From: Candidatus Obscuribacterales bacterium
GTDB lineage: Bacteria; Cyanobacteriota; Vampirovibrionia; Obscuribacterales; Obscuribacteraceae
Assembly (NCBI GenBank): GCA_019747875.1
Contig: JAIEQI010000031.1
Span: 1 to 64,000 of the forward strand
Reading direction: 5' to 3'
DNA length: 64,000 bases
Shown: positions 44,101-52,635 of the stretch, one piece after another
Layout: every line of letters begins with the position of its first letter
Numbering within the stretch: position 1 is the stretch's first letter
Notes under the pieces: generated by a model
What the model was told of the DNA's origin: nothing
Seen by the model: only the letters and a program-made list of their open reading frames with translations
The model's database searches: none
Made by a program: the position numbers and the translations under genes

Positions 44101-45810
44101 AAAGAATTCCTGTAAGCATTGCAAGGCCTCAGGCACTTCAAAAAGCTTCAATTGCTCCCACAAGCCGGACTGAGACTCGAACATTTCGTGTGGATCAGCA
44201 AGCTGTTCTCTGTAAAACTCGCCAAAAACTTGGTGCGTATCACTGGTGGCTTTGTAGACATCACCGAAGTTTCGAACTATACCACCCAGGTCGACAGCAA
44301 TTGGAAGAGCGCGTAGCTGTTCCTTCAGCAGTTTTATTCCTGATTGCTTTTGCTGATAGAGTCTTGCAAGCAGCGTGTAGAGCTCTAGCCTTAAAGATGG
44401 CTCCGATAGAAATGCTTGCGCTTTCTTCACTGAATCGCCCGGAGTCTGCATGTCCATGATTGATCTTGCAACAGCAGCGAAGTCTAAGTCTTTGATACCT
44501 AAGGCAAGAAGCACATTGCGATAAGAGCGCAATTCAGGATCGACGATTTGCAAGTCTAGAGAGTCCAAAAGTTTGGTATCCAGTTCGCTCAAATCAACTG
44601 CATGAAGATACGCTTCAGATGTTGTTACCCAATTGCCAGCGGATGTCCTTACTATCCTGGCATCTCGGGACTTGTCCTTAATGCAATTCCAGAACTCCGA
44701 CCAGATGCTGTCTTTCTCCAGGGAGTGAGCTTGAGCCAAGCATTTCAATAGCACCTTTGGAGTAACGTCTTTACCGATATCTTCCATATCCTCGGCAAAG
44801 CATTCCGCAGCACATTGCAATACAGCTTCATTCCAGTGGCGATCATACTCATCACCATCTAAAACTATTCGCTTGCGATCAGTAGAAGGAAAAAAATCAC
44901 CATTTATGTGAAAGGGAAACTTGCTGGGCGACTCGGTAGGTAGCTGGGCATACAACAGACCATTTGCTTGTTCTCCGGCTTCGGCACTATAAGCAAGCAT
45001 TACATCCGATTTGCGTTTGTCCTCAATGAGTTTAGTTCGTTTGTTGAACGTTGCTCTCAATTGCTTTGCTTTTTGATGGAAGTTCTTCTCGAATAGGTGC
45101 CACGTGAATGTTTCGTTGTCCGCCGTGATTGAAATTATCCCTTCTTGACGGCGAAGGCTGTTGTCCTTCAGCACTGTTTTTATTGGTTTGCCATTTTGTA
45201 AAATCTCAATCTTGCATAAATCTTCCAGAAAGAGAAGCGCATTCGGAGCAACATCGACCAAAATCTTGGCATAACTTTCAAGATTCTCGCGTTTAACACC
45301 GACTTGGCCAAGAGCCTTTCTTGTTGGAGTTTCGAGATCAAAAGCCCAAGGCAGGATGATTTCAGTATGACCAATTTCTTCGATAACTTGTTCCTGCAGC
45401 CGTTCTTCTTCCTTTGCATCAGGCACTATCGTCCAAGAATACTTTCCACTGCGAATAATTGGCTTGTCTGTGTAGGCATAGACACTTATAAATCCAATGC
45501 CGAAATTTCCAATCGCATTAGCTTCTGTTCGCTTGCCGCCGCTTGCAACGTTTCGCAATCTGTGGAAATCACACGGAGGACACAATGAGCAGTGCATTGA
45601 CTTTTTTGCTGGGCACATTTTGAATTTTTGGGAATTTGAAACAACCAGGCAGTCCGGTCTGAAGTCAAACTGAATCCATTCAGCATTGCAGTCTTGTGCG
45701 TTTTGGATCAATTCGAAGGCAAGACTCTTGAATCCCCTGAAATTGACTAATTCAGTGCGGACATAGTCAAGAAAATTGATACCCAGTGAGTAATTCTCAA
45801 TATCTCGCAT
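41104..45810 (-). CDS. Giant HSP90/sacsin-type ATPase with degenerate HNH-like zinc tail
   Basis: 1568 aa from ATG 45810 (an upstream Met at 45855 adds 15 residues). The N-terminal GHKL ATPase has N-box FELIQNAQDCNAEWIQFD (about 32-49) and GNFGIGFISVYAYTD. The middle about 1000 residues are sacsin-like helical filler. A disordered Asp/Lys/Ser-rich linker (about 1260-1390) leads to a C-terminal zinc module: SKCQICEFTF...YFEAFYLVSRIKEKW...NALCLCANCCARMQHGAVEW. It has the layout of an HNH finger but with Phe/Tyr/Cys where catalytic histidines are expected. Related bacterial proteins occur in restriction and defence loci. It is convergent with the helicase; whether they cooperate is unknown. Confidence 0.75.
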   Translation of the reverse strand: MRDIENYSLGINFLDYVRTELVNFRGFKSLAFELIQNAQDCNAEWIQFDFRPDCLVVSNSQKFKMCPAKKSMHCSLCPPCDFHRLRNVASGGKRTEANAIGNFGIGFISVYAYTDKPIIRSGKYSWTIVPDAKEEERLQEQVIEEIGHTEIILPWAFDLETPTRKALGQVGVKRENLESYAKILVDVAPNALLFLEDLCKIEILQNGKPIKTVLKDNSLRRQEGIISITADNETFTWHLFEKNFHQKAKQLRATFNKRTKLIEDKRKSDVMLAYSAEAGEQANGLLYAQLPTESPSKFPFHINGDFFPSTDRKRIVLDGDEYDRHWNEAVLQCAAECFAEDMEDIGKDVTPKVLLKCLAQAHSLEKDSIWSEFWNCIKDKSRDARIVRTSAGNWVTTSEAYLHAVDLSELDTKLLDSLDLQIVDPELRSYRNVLLALGIKDLDFAAVARSIMDMQTPGDSVKKAQAFLSEPSLRLELYTLLARLYQQKQSGIKLLKEQLRALPIAVDLGGIVRNFGDVYKATSDTHQVFGEFYREQLADPHEMFESQSGLWEQLKLFEVPEALQCLQEFFASHPVIFRENLNNYDQLNALHRWFEEREEGFSWGSTKSNYLKLNIFPNARSLSPCGELLLPSAGIDCLELIEDELIDTSGIAPEIVEFWQRQGVRRLDWPTQVERICRKFESAKSNEIKHAVVQVLSENFEAFAQDKKAMRLLNGTPVIFCLDHKWRAPDSVYFESEVARQVLADSIGYVPKDGSQLSNFYRLIGALENPHVEDILQHIKNLAASEISAEVLKQIQSVFSYLDQSWDGFSETELAVMEPLRKLKWLPAAIHGNQQPIRFCAPDSVFLTKFVQLFYSNGQFLSLEQPSSEKFIAFLGLKVEPSVESVAKHLLWCRTNRPTDAVNPDIYEFLNARASHEESTIRELLGLEDCIYLNDEWYCGRYLFWRDNKLGRWRKVLSSEHSSLRPLFNILGVRQKCDARDYVDVIIEISKEYANGQPIIDEEKNVLLYCSAKLNKLVLDQQDEDAIDQLEGLNIIPNLHGVLLSPADLLFGDKAVLVQHFADRIAEKLILKDTQTSALYERLGVRTLSKLIRSSPHQITDARRDGNLTMVLQERVPCIGQIVERQKITEPTGWRDDILDSLEIWAANDLREIIEIPDLGLTKDPLKVDSLFDSQNNRIYVELSAAQPHLDIASVLARVLNPDVNTCNIVSTIHSVLTARSYEHAQDYLFRIGFDIVKKDTPLDGVSSEPVDFKINTGDPHKNEEQRNDQAWHNSAETPQSSEVGQDSQAGKDKRHEDPGKDATSASNSKDPSPEEDQSDTYQDRDMHQAKDTSSHQSSKDSSTRNSASAAEKTDKYKSSTSGKGRSKDPNPKKDSPFSYHNDLGKRFNRKSSDGSLNEWVARPPLRDVSRRAQKIREEIKQAKSSTRGPSFEYKLRKVWSSKNPIVREFLQNEYGSKCQICEFTFQTRSNTSYFEAFYLVSRIKEKWIDRSGNALCLCANCCARMQHGAVEWVGGVEIVDVILALDPSSMQEFYTLEFKLCNENSSLRISHRHLIEMQTLIEESRVF

Positions 45811-46273
45811 GAGGATGACTCTCCGTAAGCGGAACGCGATTCTTGGCAACGACAAGATGAGTGCTGCTAATGTTCCGTACCCCTAAGGACAGAGAAACTC
45901 AACATTGACAACGATTTCAAAGTGCCTGACCGCACTATTTATGCAGTAACTGGCACTTCGCATTCGGCCAAGACCGATCTGGCATCTGAGACTCTCTCCA
46001 ACTGCCATAACTCTGACCAGGACCCTTTACCCGCCAAGGTTCAGGTCCATTGTTGAGATTTCCACAAACGATGTGTGATGCAGCAGGCAGCTCGATAATT
46101 CGTTATTCTGATTTGGATTCTAATTTCTTGAGCGCGAACGCGTCAAAGCGTAGTGACCAGTCCGTGCGTTGGACACCTGGTTTAGGAGATCATTACTCGG
46201 CATAACAGTCAGCTGACAAAAATTTTTCTTTTTGGGTTTAATAGTTAGAGTTGACGGTTTCGGAATTGAAGCA
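45811..46273. promoter_or_regulatory. Divergent promoter region
   Basis: Spacer between the giant ATPase gene (minus) and the ABC-3C operon (plus). AT-rich DNA at 46215-46245 (AAATTTTTCTTTTT) lies just upstream of the ABC-3C start. No gene recognised. Confidence 0.4.
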
Positions 46274-47470
46274 ATGGCTGACACGCCTGATACGTTTGCT
46301 GCGGCTCCTTCAGCGCTGGGCTATTTCTACCAGCCTAGATTTGCGTTGTATTATTTGCTTCAGCTCGATGAAACCGCCCACGTATTGATCGAGAAGGATG
46401 ACGATTTAGACTTCAAGGAAACAGACGGCAAGCTCACATTGGCTTCTCTGAAGCACAAAAAGGAAGGAGAGACCTTAACGGATCTGGCGACTGACTACTG
46501 GAAATCGGTTCGGGTTTCGCTAGCTTCGTATAAGATTCATAAGAGTTCTGCAAACCTGCGATTTTTTCTATTTACGACTGCCACGGCAACCGGGCCGTTT
46601 TCTAAGTTGTTTGTCCCGGATGCGAAACCTCCTGAAGATGGAAAAACGCTAGCGCAAAAAGCTAAGGATATGATGGCTGGTAGCAAAGCCGAAATCGTTG
46701 ACCACGTGAAAAAGAGTCTTGAAGATCTTTCCGATGCGGAAAAAGAAGATTTTTTCTCTAGAATCAAGATCTTCGATTCATCTCCACGAGTCGAAGACCT
46801 GCCTGCGCTCATCAAAAACAATTACATGCGTACTGTGAAAACTAATGCGCGAAATGCCGTATTTCAGCGCCTGGAAGGCTGGTGGGGTAATGAGATATTA
46901 CTGCTGCTCACCAAACAGCGCGTTGATCCTATCATCGGACAGGAAGTGTCGGACATGCTTTGTAGTATTGCAGATGAGTACAAGGCGGATAATCTTCCAA
47001 TTACATTTGGTGAGTCTCAACCTGATCACATTGATGTTGCTGGGGACAACCGTTTGTTTGTTGCTCAGTTAAGAGAAATTGGAATCTCCAGCGAGCGAAT
47101 CCATCACGCAATAATTGATTATTACCGTGCTTTTGAACAACGATCTGCTTGGGCCAGAGAGAGCCTACTAGTTTCCGGTGAGATCGAAAGGTATGAGCGT
47201 CGGTTGACTGAGGAATGGCAGCGATACAGCGCGATTGTTTTCGACAGCATTCCATCTGGGGCGCCAGAGGAAGCGTTGAAACAAAAAGGCGATGAGCTGT
47301 ATAAGTGGGCACAAATGCAATGCATGCATCTGAAAATTCGCCCAAGAGTTGATGAAGCCTTTGTTGTCCGTGGTAACTTCCAAATTCTGGCAAATGTCAA
47401 TCCACCAGGCGTCTATTGGCACCCGCAGTTTCTCGCTAAGTTGGACGCAATTTTAGGGTCATCAAAATGA
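46274..47470 (+). CDS. ABC-3C system N-terminal component: nuclease effector
   Basis: About 398 aa; ATG 46274 preferred over TTG 46232. Residues 1-80 (PSALGYFYQPRFALYYLLQL, VLIEKDDDLDFKETDGKLTLASLKHKK) show the D...x-x-K core (LDF... LKHK, about 44-62) of the dsDNA-nuclease domain found in DUF4297/Cap4-like and ABC-3C effectors. The remainder is helical. In three-component ABC systems this subunit is the effector released or activated by the ATPase. It overlaps the middle component by 4 bp. Family assignment rests on operon context plus the motif. Confidence 0.75.
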   Translation: MADTPDTFAAAPSALGYFYQPRFALYYLLQLDETAHVLIEKDDDLDFKETDGKLTLASLKHKKEGETLTDLATDYWKSVRVSLASYKIHKSSANLRFFLFTTATATGPFSKLFVPDAKPPEDGKTLAQKAKDMMAGSKAEIVDHVKKSLEDLSDAEKEDFFSRIKIFDSSPRVEDLPALIKNNYMRTVKTNARNAVFQRLEGWWGNEILLLLTKQRVDPIIGQEVSDMLCSIADEYKADNLPITFGESQPDHIDVAGDNRLFVAQLREIGISSERIHHAIIDYYRAFEQRSAWARESLLVSGEIERYERRLTEEWQRYSAIVFDSIPSGAPEEALKQKGDELYKWAQMQCMHLKIRPRVDEAFVVRGNFQILANVNPPGVYWHPQFLAKLDAILGSSK

Positions 47471-47955
47471 GAAGCTGGTACACTCGCCCAATCGAAATTC
47501 GGAATCTGTTCAACCCCGCCTTTTGTGCACTTGTTCTGTGCAGAGCATTCAATGGCTACCAGGAACTCAAAGAAGATGGGATGCCGTTCTCGCTTTCGCT
47601 TCTTGTGTTGCCCTTATGTTTACATAAACAGTCACGTGAAATCATCAATGGAAACAACAAGACGTATTTACTCAAGGTAATTGAAAGAAATCCGCAGCTG
47701 TTGCTTGGATTCGATGGTCGGGTGTCGGATATGCTTCCATTTACGTTTGAAGGATTAGGTATAGCAATGCAGTTTGGATGTATTGAGGTCACAGTAAAAG
47801 GGGCTCTTAGAATTTCGCCTGATTCGATTCAAAAGACTGTTTCCGGCACGCAGGAAACAAAAGAGATTCAACGTGCAGCTCGCATGGTTGGCAAAGGCTT
47901 TGCTGAAACCTTAGATCGCGTTACCATTTATACAAGCTTGGGAATCAGACCATGA
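47467..47955 (+). CDS. ABC-3C system middle component
   Basis: 162 aa. The opening WYTRPIEIRNLFNPAFCALVLCRAF and LPLCLHKQSREII fit the 'three component ABC system middle component' family: an aromatic, Rp.E..nLfNPAf start followed by a short helical domain. It probably bridges the effector and the ATPase. It overlaps both neighbours by 4 bp (ATGA-type junctions), so the three proteins are likely made in fixed ratio. Confidence 0.85.
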   Translation: MRSWYTRPIEIRNLFNPAFCALVLCRAFNGYQELKEDGMPFSLSLLVLPLCLHKQSREIINGNNKTYLLKVIERNPQLLLGFDGRVSDMLPFTFEGLGIAMQFGCIEVTVKGALRISPDSIQKTVSGTQETKEIQRAARMVGKGFAETLDRVTIYTSLGIRP

Positions 47956-49895
47956 AAATTAAGTCAATTCATGTTTATAGCAATACCGGACTGCGACGAG
48001 ACCTTAACTTCAATGTCAACGGATTGAACATAATTACAGGCAGGTCAGAGACTGGCAAATCAGCAATATCGGGGGTTATTGAGTATTGTATTGGAAGGGC
48101 GGATTTCAATGTTCCCGAAGGATTTATTAGGGACAACGTGTCATGGCTCGGCGTGATCTACCAGTTTGAGAACGATCAAGTGCTCGTGGCGAAACCAATT
48201 CCCGGTCCTGGTTTTAATAGCAGCTCCCCAGCCATGATCCGACGAGGAGCAGCAATTGAGCCGCCGGATTTTGCTGACCTTGCCGTAAACGCCGATGGCG
48301 AGGCCGTAACTGAATTGCTATCACGGCTGTTGGGAATCCCAGAAAACCGCATTGATGTATCTATTCAGTCCAGCCGATATTCTTACGATACCAATATCAA
48401 ACACACATTGCCTTATCTGTTTCAAAAGCAGAATCTTGTTTCCACAAATGAGCAGTTATTGTATCGGCAAAACGAGGATGGGCAAGCACAAGCAATTCGG
48501 GACACCTTTCCGGTTTTAATGGGGATTTCCTCGCATGAAGAGTTCGAGCTAAAAAATCGCTTGCGTGAAATGGTTCGAGACTTGAAGATAAGACAAAAGC
48601 AGATCGAGCAGGCCAAATTCGAAATCGACTCCTCGGAAAATTTGGCCATTTCTTTGGTTTCCGAAGCGCAAGCCTCTGGGGTGATCTCCAAAGATCAAAA
48701 AATAGGCGGTGACTTGGTATCTGTTCTCCGGCAAGCACTAAAGTGGACACCGGTTGTAGTCTCTGAAGATGACAGCCACAGAATATCGACGCTTGAACTT
48801 GAACTGAAGCAGCTGCGCAGGGATAGGGCAGAAACTCAACGCAAAATTGACGCCACTGAAAGGTATTCAATTGAGGCAAATGGATTTGCCTCTGAGATTG
48901 AAGAACAACGGGATAGATTGAAGTCAATAAAAGCGCTACCAAAGAACCCAAAGACAGGAGAATGGCAGTGGCCTTTCGCTGAAGAAAATTTGGCGATGAC
49001 CAGTCCGATATCTGAGATTCTACTTTCTGAACTGAAATCGCTGGACAGAGAAATGTCTGCCGTCGTTGGGGAACGGCCCAAGCTCGATGCTTATATGAAG
49101 GAGCTACGCGATGAAGCGCGTGCAACTCAGGATATTATCAAAGCGCGGGAGTTGGAGCTGGCAGCAGCTATTTCTACAAACGAAGCAATTGCTGAGCTTG
49201 GTCAGCGTAATAGCACTGCTGCAAAAACGGTTGGACGAATTAGTCTGTTTTTGGAAAACTTACCTACGGAAAGTAGATTGAGTCATTTGGAAGATGAGTA
49301 CAAAAAATTGAAGTTCCAGGCCGAGGAATTGCAACGAAGAATTGGTACCGCCAGCATTAATGAGCGGCTCGCCTCGACGCTTAATGCAATTTCGGCTCTG
49401 ATCACACAGTATGTGAAAGACTTTGATGCAGAAATGAAAATTTATCCTGCACGTTTCGATATAACCAACATAACATTAGTCTTCGATCGGGATGAACGTC
49501 CGATCCCGCTCAGAAACACGGGAAGTGCTAAGAACCATCTTGCTTACCATCTGTCAGCATTGTTGGGATTGCATCTGTTTGCAGCGCGAAATAACCGCCC
49601 TATCCCTCGATTTCTTGTGATTGATCAACCAACACAAGTGTACTTTCCATCGGAAAAGGTATACAAAGAAAATGATGGTTCAGTGGAGAAAACCGAAAAA
49701 GATGGAGATATGGAACTAGTCAGAAAATTGTTCGCCTTGTTGTTGAAGTTTTGCCAGACTGACTGTCCCGGTTTTCAGATCATTGTGACAGAGCATGCCA
49801 ATTTGAAGAATGATTGGTTCCAAGAGTGTCTCGTGGAAGAACCTTGGCGTAGGCCGCCAGCACTTGTTCCATTGGACTGGAAGCCGAATGTATAG
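47952..49895 (+). CDS. ABC-3C system SMC-like ATPase (DUF3732)
   Basis: 647 aa. N-terminal Walker A in LNIITGRSETGKSAISGVIEYCIGRADFNVPEG (about 27-60), the hallmark opening of DUF3732. A coiled coil occupies about 190-470. The C-terminal half-ATPase has NHLAYHLSALLGLHLFA and the Walker B-like RFLVIDQPTQVYFPSE (about 555-571), then VTEHANLKNDWF. It should sense invading DNA or nucleoprotein and switch on the nuclease. It ends 54 bp from the convergent drmC. Confidence 0.9.
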   Translation: MKIKSIHVYSNTGLRRDLNFNVNGLNIITGRSETGKSAISGVIEYCIGRADFNVPEGFIRDNVSWLGVIYQFENDQVLVAKPIPGPGFNSSSPAMIRRGAAIEPPDFADLAVNADGEAVTELLSRLLGIPENRIDVSIQSSRYSYDTNIKHTLPYLFQKQNLVSTNEQLLYRQNEDGQAQAIRDTFPVLMGISSHEEFELKNRLREMVRDLKIRQKQIEQAKFEIDSSENLAISLVSEAQASGVISKDQKIGGDLVSVLRQALKWTPVVVSEDDSHRISTLELELKQLRRDRAETQRKIDATERYSIEANGFASEIEEQRDRLKSIKALPKNPKTGEWQWPFAEENLAMTSPISEILLSELKSLDREMSAVVGERPKLDAYMKELRDEARATQDIIKARELELAAAISTNEAIAELGQRNSTAAKTVGRISLFLENLPTESRLSHLEDEYKKLKFQAEELQRRIGTASINERLASTLNAISALITQYVKDFDAEMKIYPARFDITNITLVFDRDERPIPLRNTGSAKNHLAYHLSALLGLHLFAARNNRPIPRFLVIDQPTQVYFPSEKVYKENDGSVEKTEKDGDMELVRKLFALLLKFCQTDCPGFQIIVTEHANLKNDWFQECLVEEPWRRPPALVPLDWKPNV

Positions 49896-49949
49896 TGAAA
49901 TTCCAATCATGGAATCATTGACCTTCTCAGCAGTTGCCTAGCGGCAGCT

Positions 49950-50747
49950 TTATTTGAAAAGTTGGGACAGCAAGCCAGTATCCAATAGGGTGTTAAAGTG
50001 TTTCGTGATTCTATGGGCTAAGGTTTCTGATTCAATCAAGACGCCAACCTCGATGTTTCGTTCCTGTGCTGCTTCTGTAAAGTTGGCGGAAGAAATAAAA
50101 ACAGTTTTGCCGTCTATGACAACACATTTGGCATGAAGACAAGAATGTTTCTCGGCGTCCAAATCGAGTGACCGTGGGTAGTAATAAACAAGCGGCATTG
50201 GTTTATCTGTTGGCCATTGGCTAGTTTTGAACCTTTGAATAAAGCGAGCGGCAAGAGCATCAGGTGCGGTGGTATCTGTTTTCGGTCTTTGAATGTCCAA
50301 GAATAGGCGCACTTTTAGTGATGGTACCTCACACATACGCTCAGCCAGGGACTGGAATACTCGTTGCCCTTGATAGATGGCATAGCCAACGACCATTACT
50401 GATTCATTTGCGGTACTGAAAAGATCACGCACAACAGCGCTAGTATCTCGATTTGCAATGCCACCCGCTTCGGGACCAGTGGTGACGAATTGGACTGCAT
50501 CTTCGACCGACAACCGGGAAGCACGATCTCTTAGAACCAATTCAATTAGCAAGGCAATTTGCAACAAACTAAATCCTTGTTGCGCAAGAATGCTAAGTGC
50601 GTTTATAACTGTGTCAACATTGCCTTGTGAAACCAACCCCCTTAATGATACTGCTGACGGTGGCAGTGCAAGACGTTGCTTTCTAAGGGCTGTTGCAAGC
50701 GCTTGAAGATCAGTTGAATTGAGACTAGTGAAGTCATTCATCATCAC
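49950..50747 (-). CDS. drmC: DISARM protein DrmC (PLD-type nuclease)
   Basis: 265 aa. A phospholipase-D fold with one HxK motif: CLHAKCVVIDGKTVFISSANFTEAAQERN (about 203-232), where His, Lys and the following Asn complete the half-site. A helical N-terminus precedes it. In DISARM this is the accessory PLD protein; it has been found not strictly required in some systems. It is the last gene of the operon and overlaps drmB by 14 bp. Confidence 0.92.
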   Translation of the reverse strand: MMMNDFTSLNSTDLQALATALRKQRLALPPSAVSLRGLVSQGNVDTVINALSILAQQGFSLLQIALLIELVLRDRASRLSVEDAVQFVTTGPEAGGIANRDTSAVVRDLFSTANESVMVVGYAIYQGQRVFQSLAERMCEVPSLKVRLFLDIQRPKTDTTAPDALAARFIQRFKTSQWPTDKPMPLVYYYPRSLDLDAEKHSCLHAKCVVIDGKTVFISSANFTEAAQERNIEVGVLIESETLAHRITKHFNTLLDTGLLSQLFK

Positions 50748-52635
50748 CGGACCGACCTTCGGCCACCTTGGCGGACGTTTCCTGATATGGTGGATATTTC
50801 AGTATCTTCGCTGACTTGGCTCTGGCAAAGAATTCGACGCCTAAGTTGGCCAGAGTCGGCACAACTAAGGCACGATCCAAATAGGAGTTGTGTTGCTCGC
50901 AAGACGTTTCAGCAATCAGCACACAACCGTGACATGCCGCTCCATGCAAGAACCGACATTCGTGAATATTTTCCGGAGCATGTTGGGCGCAAACTGGATC
51001 ATTTGAGCAGAGTTCGCCAAGATCAAGAGCTGCCCGAACGTGCAGGTGTATTTTTCTACCTACTTCGATTAAGCCTCCCAGCGTTCCTTCAGAGTCAGTC
51101 GAGCCAGTATAAAGCAAAATTCCGTATCCAACTTCAGGAATGGCGTAGATACGTTCTTTGATAGAGCTGGCTGGGTAGCCGCACTCCAAGGAAACTGAGG
51201 TAATCAACAGGTGAGCGAAAGAGTGCAGCATAAGGTATGGCAAACCAGGAAACTCGCGCTTACTATGTGGATGCTCTTTTCGCCACTTCTCAAAACCATC
51301 AAGTAATTGTTTTCCTCGTGCCTTAACGTCAGCACGATTCATCCAAGTATCAATGTATTCCTGCTTGAATTGAAGAAAGATTCCTTCGCCTTTGTTCTCA
51401 ATGGCAGGAACCCAAGTCATTTCAGGAGCTAGTGCTGCGCGCCGGACTCCCATTTCTAACTCGCCCTCAATATCTGGAGCTAGCGCCTCGAATCGTGTAA
51501 ATCCAACTAGTGCAGTTACTTCTCGAAGCCGATGAACGAGTGTCACATGTTCAATTGGAGCCATTATTTGGTCTTGCCAAACAGCATTGGGAAGTCGCCG
51601 TGCAAAGAATGTTCCGTCGGGCTTGTCTTCGCCTATCTCTTCGTCAGTTGAGACTAGCGTTTCAAGTTCGGCTAGCTTGACAGATTTCGGCAGACTTGTG
51701 CCGGCACCTTTCCGCGCCTGAATTTCAGCAAAGACTTCTTCATCTTTGAGTCCTTCGAGCGCTTTGTTGACACGGTCCTTTTTGCGCTCATATTTTAGCT
51801 CGCCGATGTCTTCTACATTGCTGACAAATTCCCAAATCAGATCTACCTGTTGTTTTACGGTCTCATCGCGTTCTGGTAAGGAAATTACACTCATCACTTG
51901 AGAAAAATAGGCATTGCTGGCAGTACGCACCAAGAGGCGGTTTGGTTCACCGCAAGACTCTCTAGTCATGGTACTCGGACCAAGCCAGGGACGCAGACCA
52001 TTGCAGGTGCCGAGGGCCAAATTTTGCAAGTTTATGGCTGCAATAAGGCTACGGGATGTTGCACCACACTCGCAGCGAATCCAAATTTCAGAAATATCAC
52101 CACTTGTACCCCGCTCATCAAACCAGATTAGCCTTGTGCAGTCTGACCTTCCAGAATGAGCAAAAATGCGCCAGTCGATGTCTCCGATATGACCAGACCG
52201 ACAGGCACGAACAAATCGAACGGGGACTACGCTGTGCTTGACGCGGTTATTGTCTACAAATTTTTTCTTAGTGAGCATCCTTCTATGAACCAGCATTCGC
52301 GAGCGCACACCGGTGTTGGAAGTAATATGCGCATCCTGAGTTACAAACCACTCAGGGAATTCCCACACTTTAATGCCAGTTCTTGGACCTGGTGCTGGTC
52401 CCGTTTCCTCCGCCCGTGGCGGAGTACGAAGGTAAACTGACGGGAGACCGAGCAGTCTAGCTACTTTGATAGCTAAGCGGGGCTCGCTTATTGAATCGCC
52501 TGGGGTCCAGTCATCCAGTCCACCAATTAGAACAGCGTTGTTCGGCAGATCCATCATGGCTCCTGGACCAAACATACTTACCAATTGACTTTGCCGAATC
52601 TGTCCATGTGGCTTTGCATTTGGCTTGCTCATCAC
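50734..52635 (-). CDS. drmB: DISARM protein DrmB (DUF1998)
   Basis: 633 aa. The C-terminal DUF1998 part carries a zinc-type Cys/His cluster: CSNDPVCAQH, CRFLHGAACHGC, ETSCEQH (about 541-585). HSFAHLLITSVSLECGYPASSIKERIY before it is typical of DUF1998. In DISARM DrmB pairs with DrmA to form the core DNA-binding and unwinding complex. It overlaps drmA by 4 bp and drmC by 14 bp. Confidence 0.93.
   Translation of the reverse strand: MMSKPNAKPHGQIRQSQLVSMFGPGAMMDLPNNAVLIGGLDDWTPGDSISEPRLAIKVARLLGLPSVYLRTPPRAEETGPAPGPRTGIKVWEFPEWFVTQDAHITSNTGVRSRMLVHRRMLTKKKFVDNNRVKHSVVPVRFVRACRSGHIGDIDWRIFAHSGRSDCTRLIWFDERGTSGDISEIWIRCECGATSRSLIAAINLQNLALGTCNGLRPWLGPSTMTRESCGEPNRLLVRTASNAYFSQVMSVISLPERDETVKQQVDLIWEFVSNVEDIGELKYERKKDRVNKALEGLKDEEVFAEIQARKGAGTSLPKSVKLAELETLVSTDEEIGEDKPDGTFFARRLPNAVWQDQIMAPIEHVTLVHRLREVTALVGFTRFEALAPDIEGELEMGVRRAALAPEMTWVPAIENKGEGIFLQFKQEYIDTWMNRADVKARGKQLLDGFEKWRKEHPHSKREFPGLPYLMLHSFAHLLITSVSLECGYPASSIKERIYAIPEVGYGILLYTGSTDSEGTLGGLIEVGRKIHLHVRAALDLGELCSNDPVCAQHAPENIHECRFLHGAACHGCVLIAETSCEQHNSYLDRALVVPTLANLGVEFFARAKSAKILKYPPYQETSAKVAEGRSGDDE

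Noticed and set aside
48397..49125. 242-codon minus-strand frame
   Set aside because: Lies inside the ABC-3C ATPase coding region; composition of an antisense frame.
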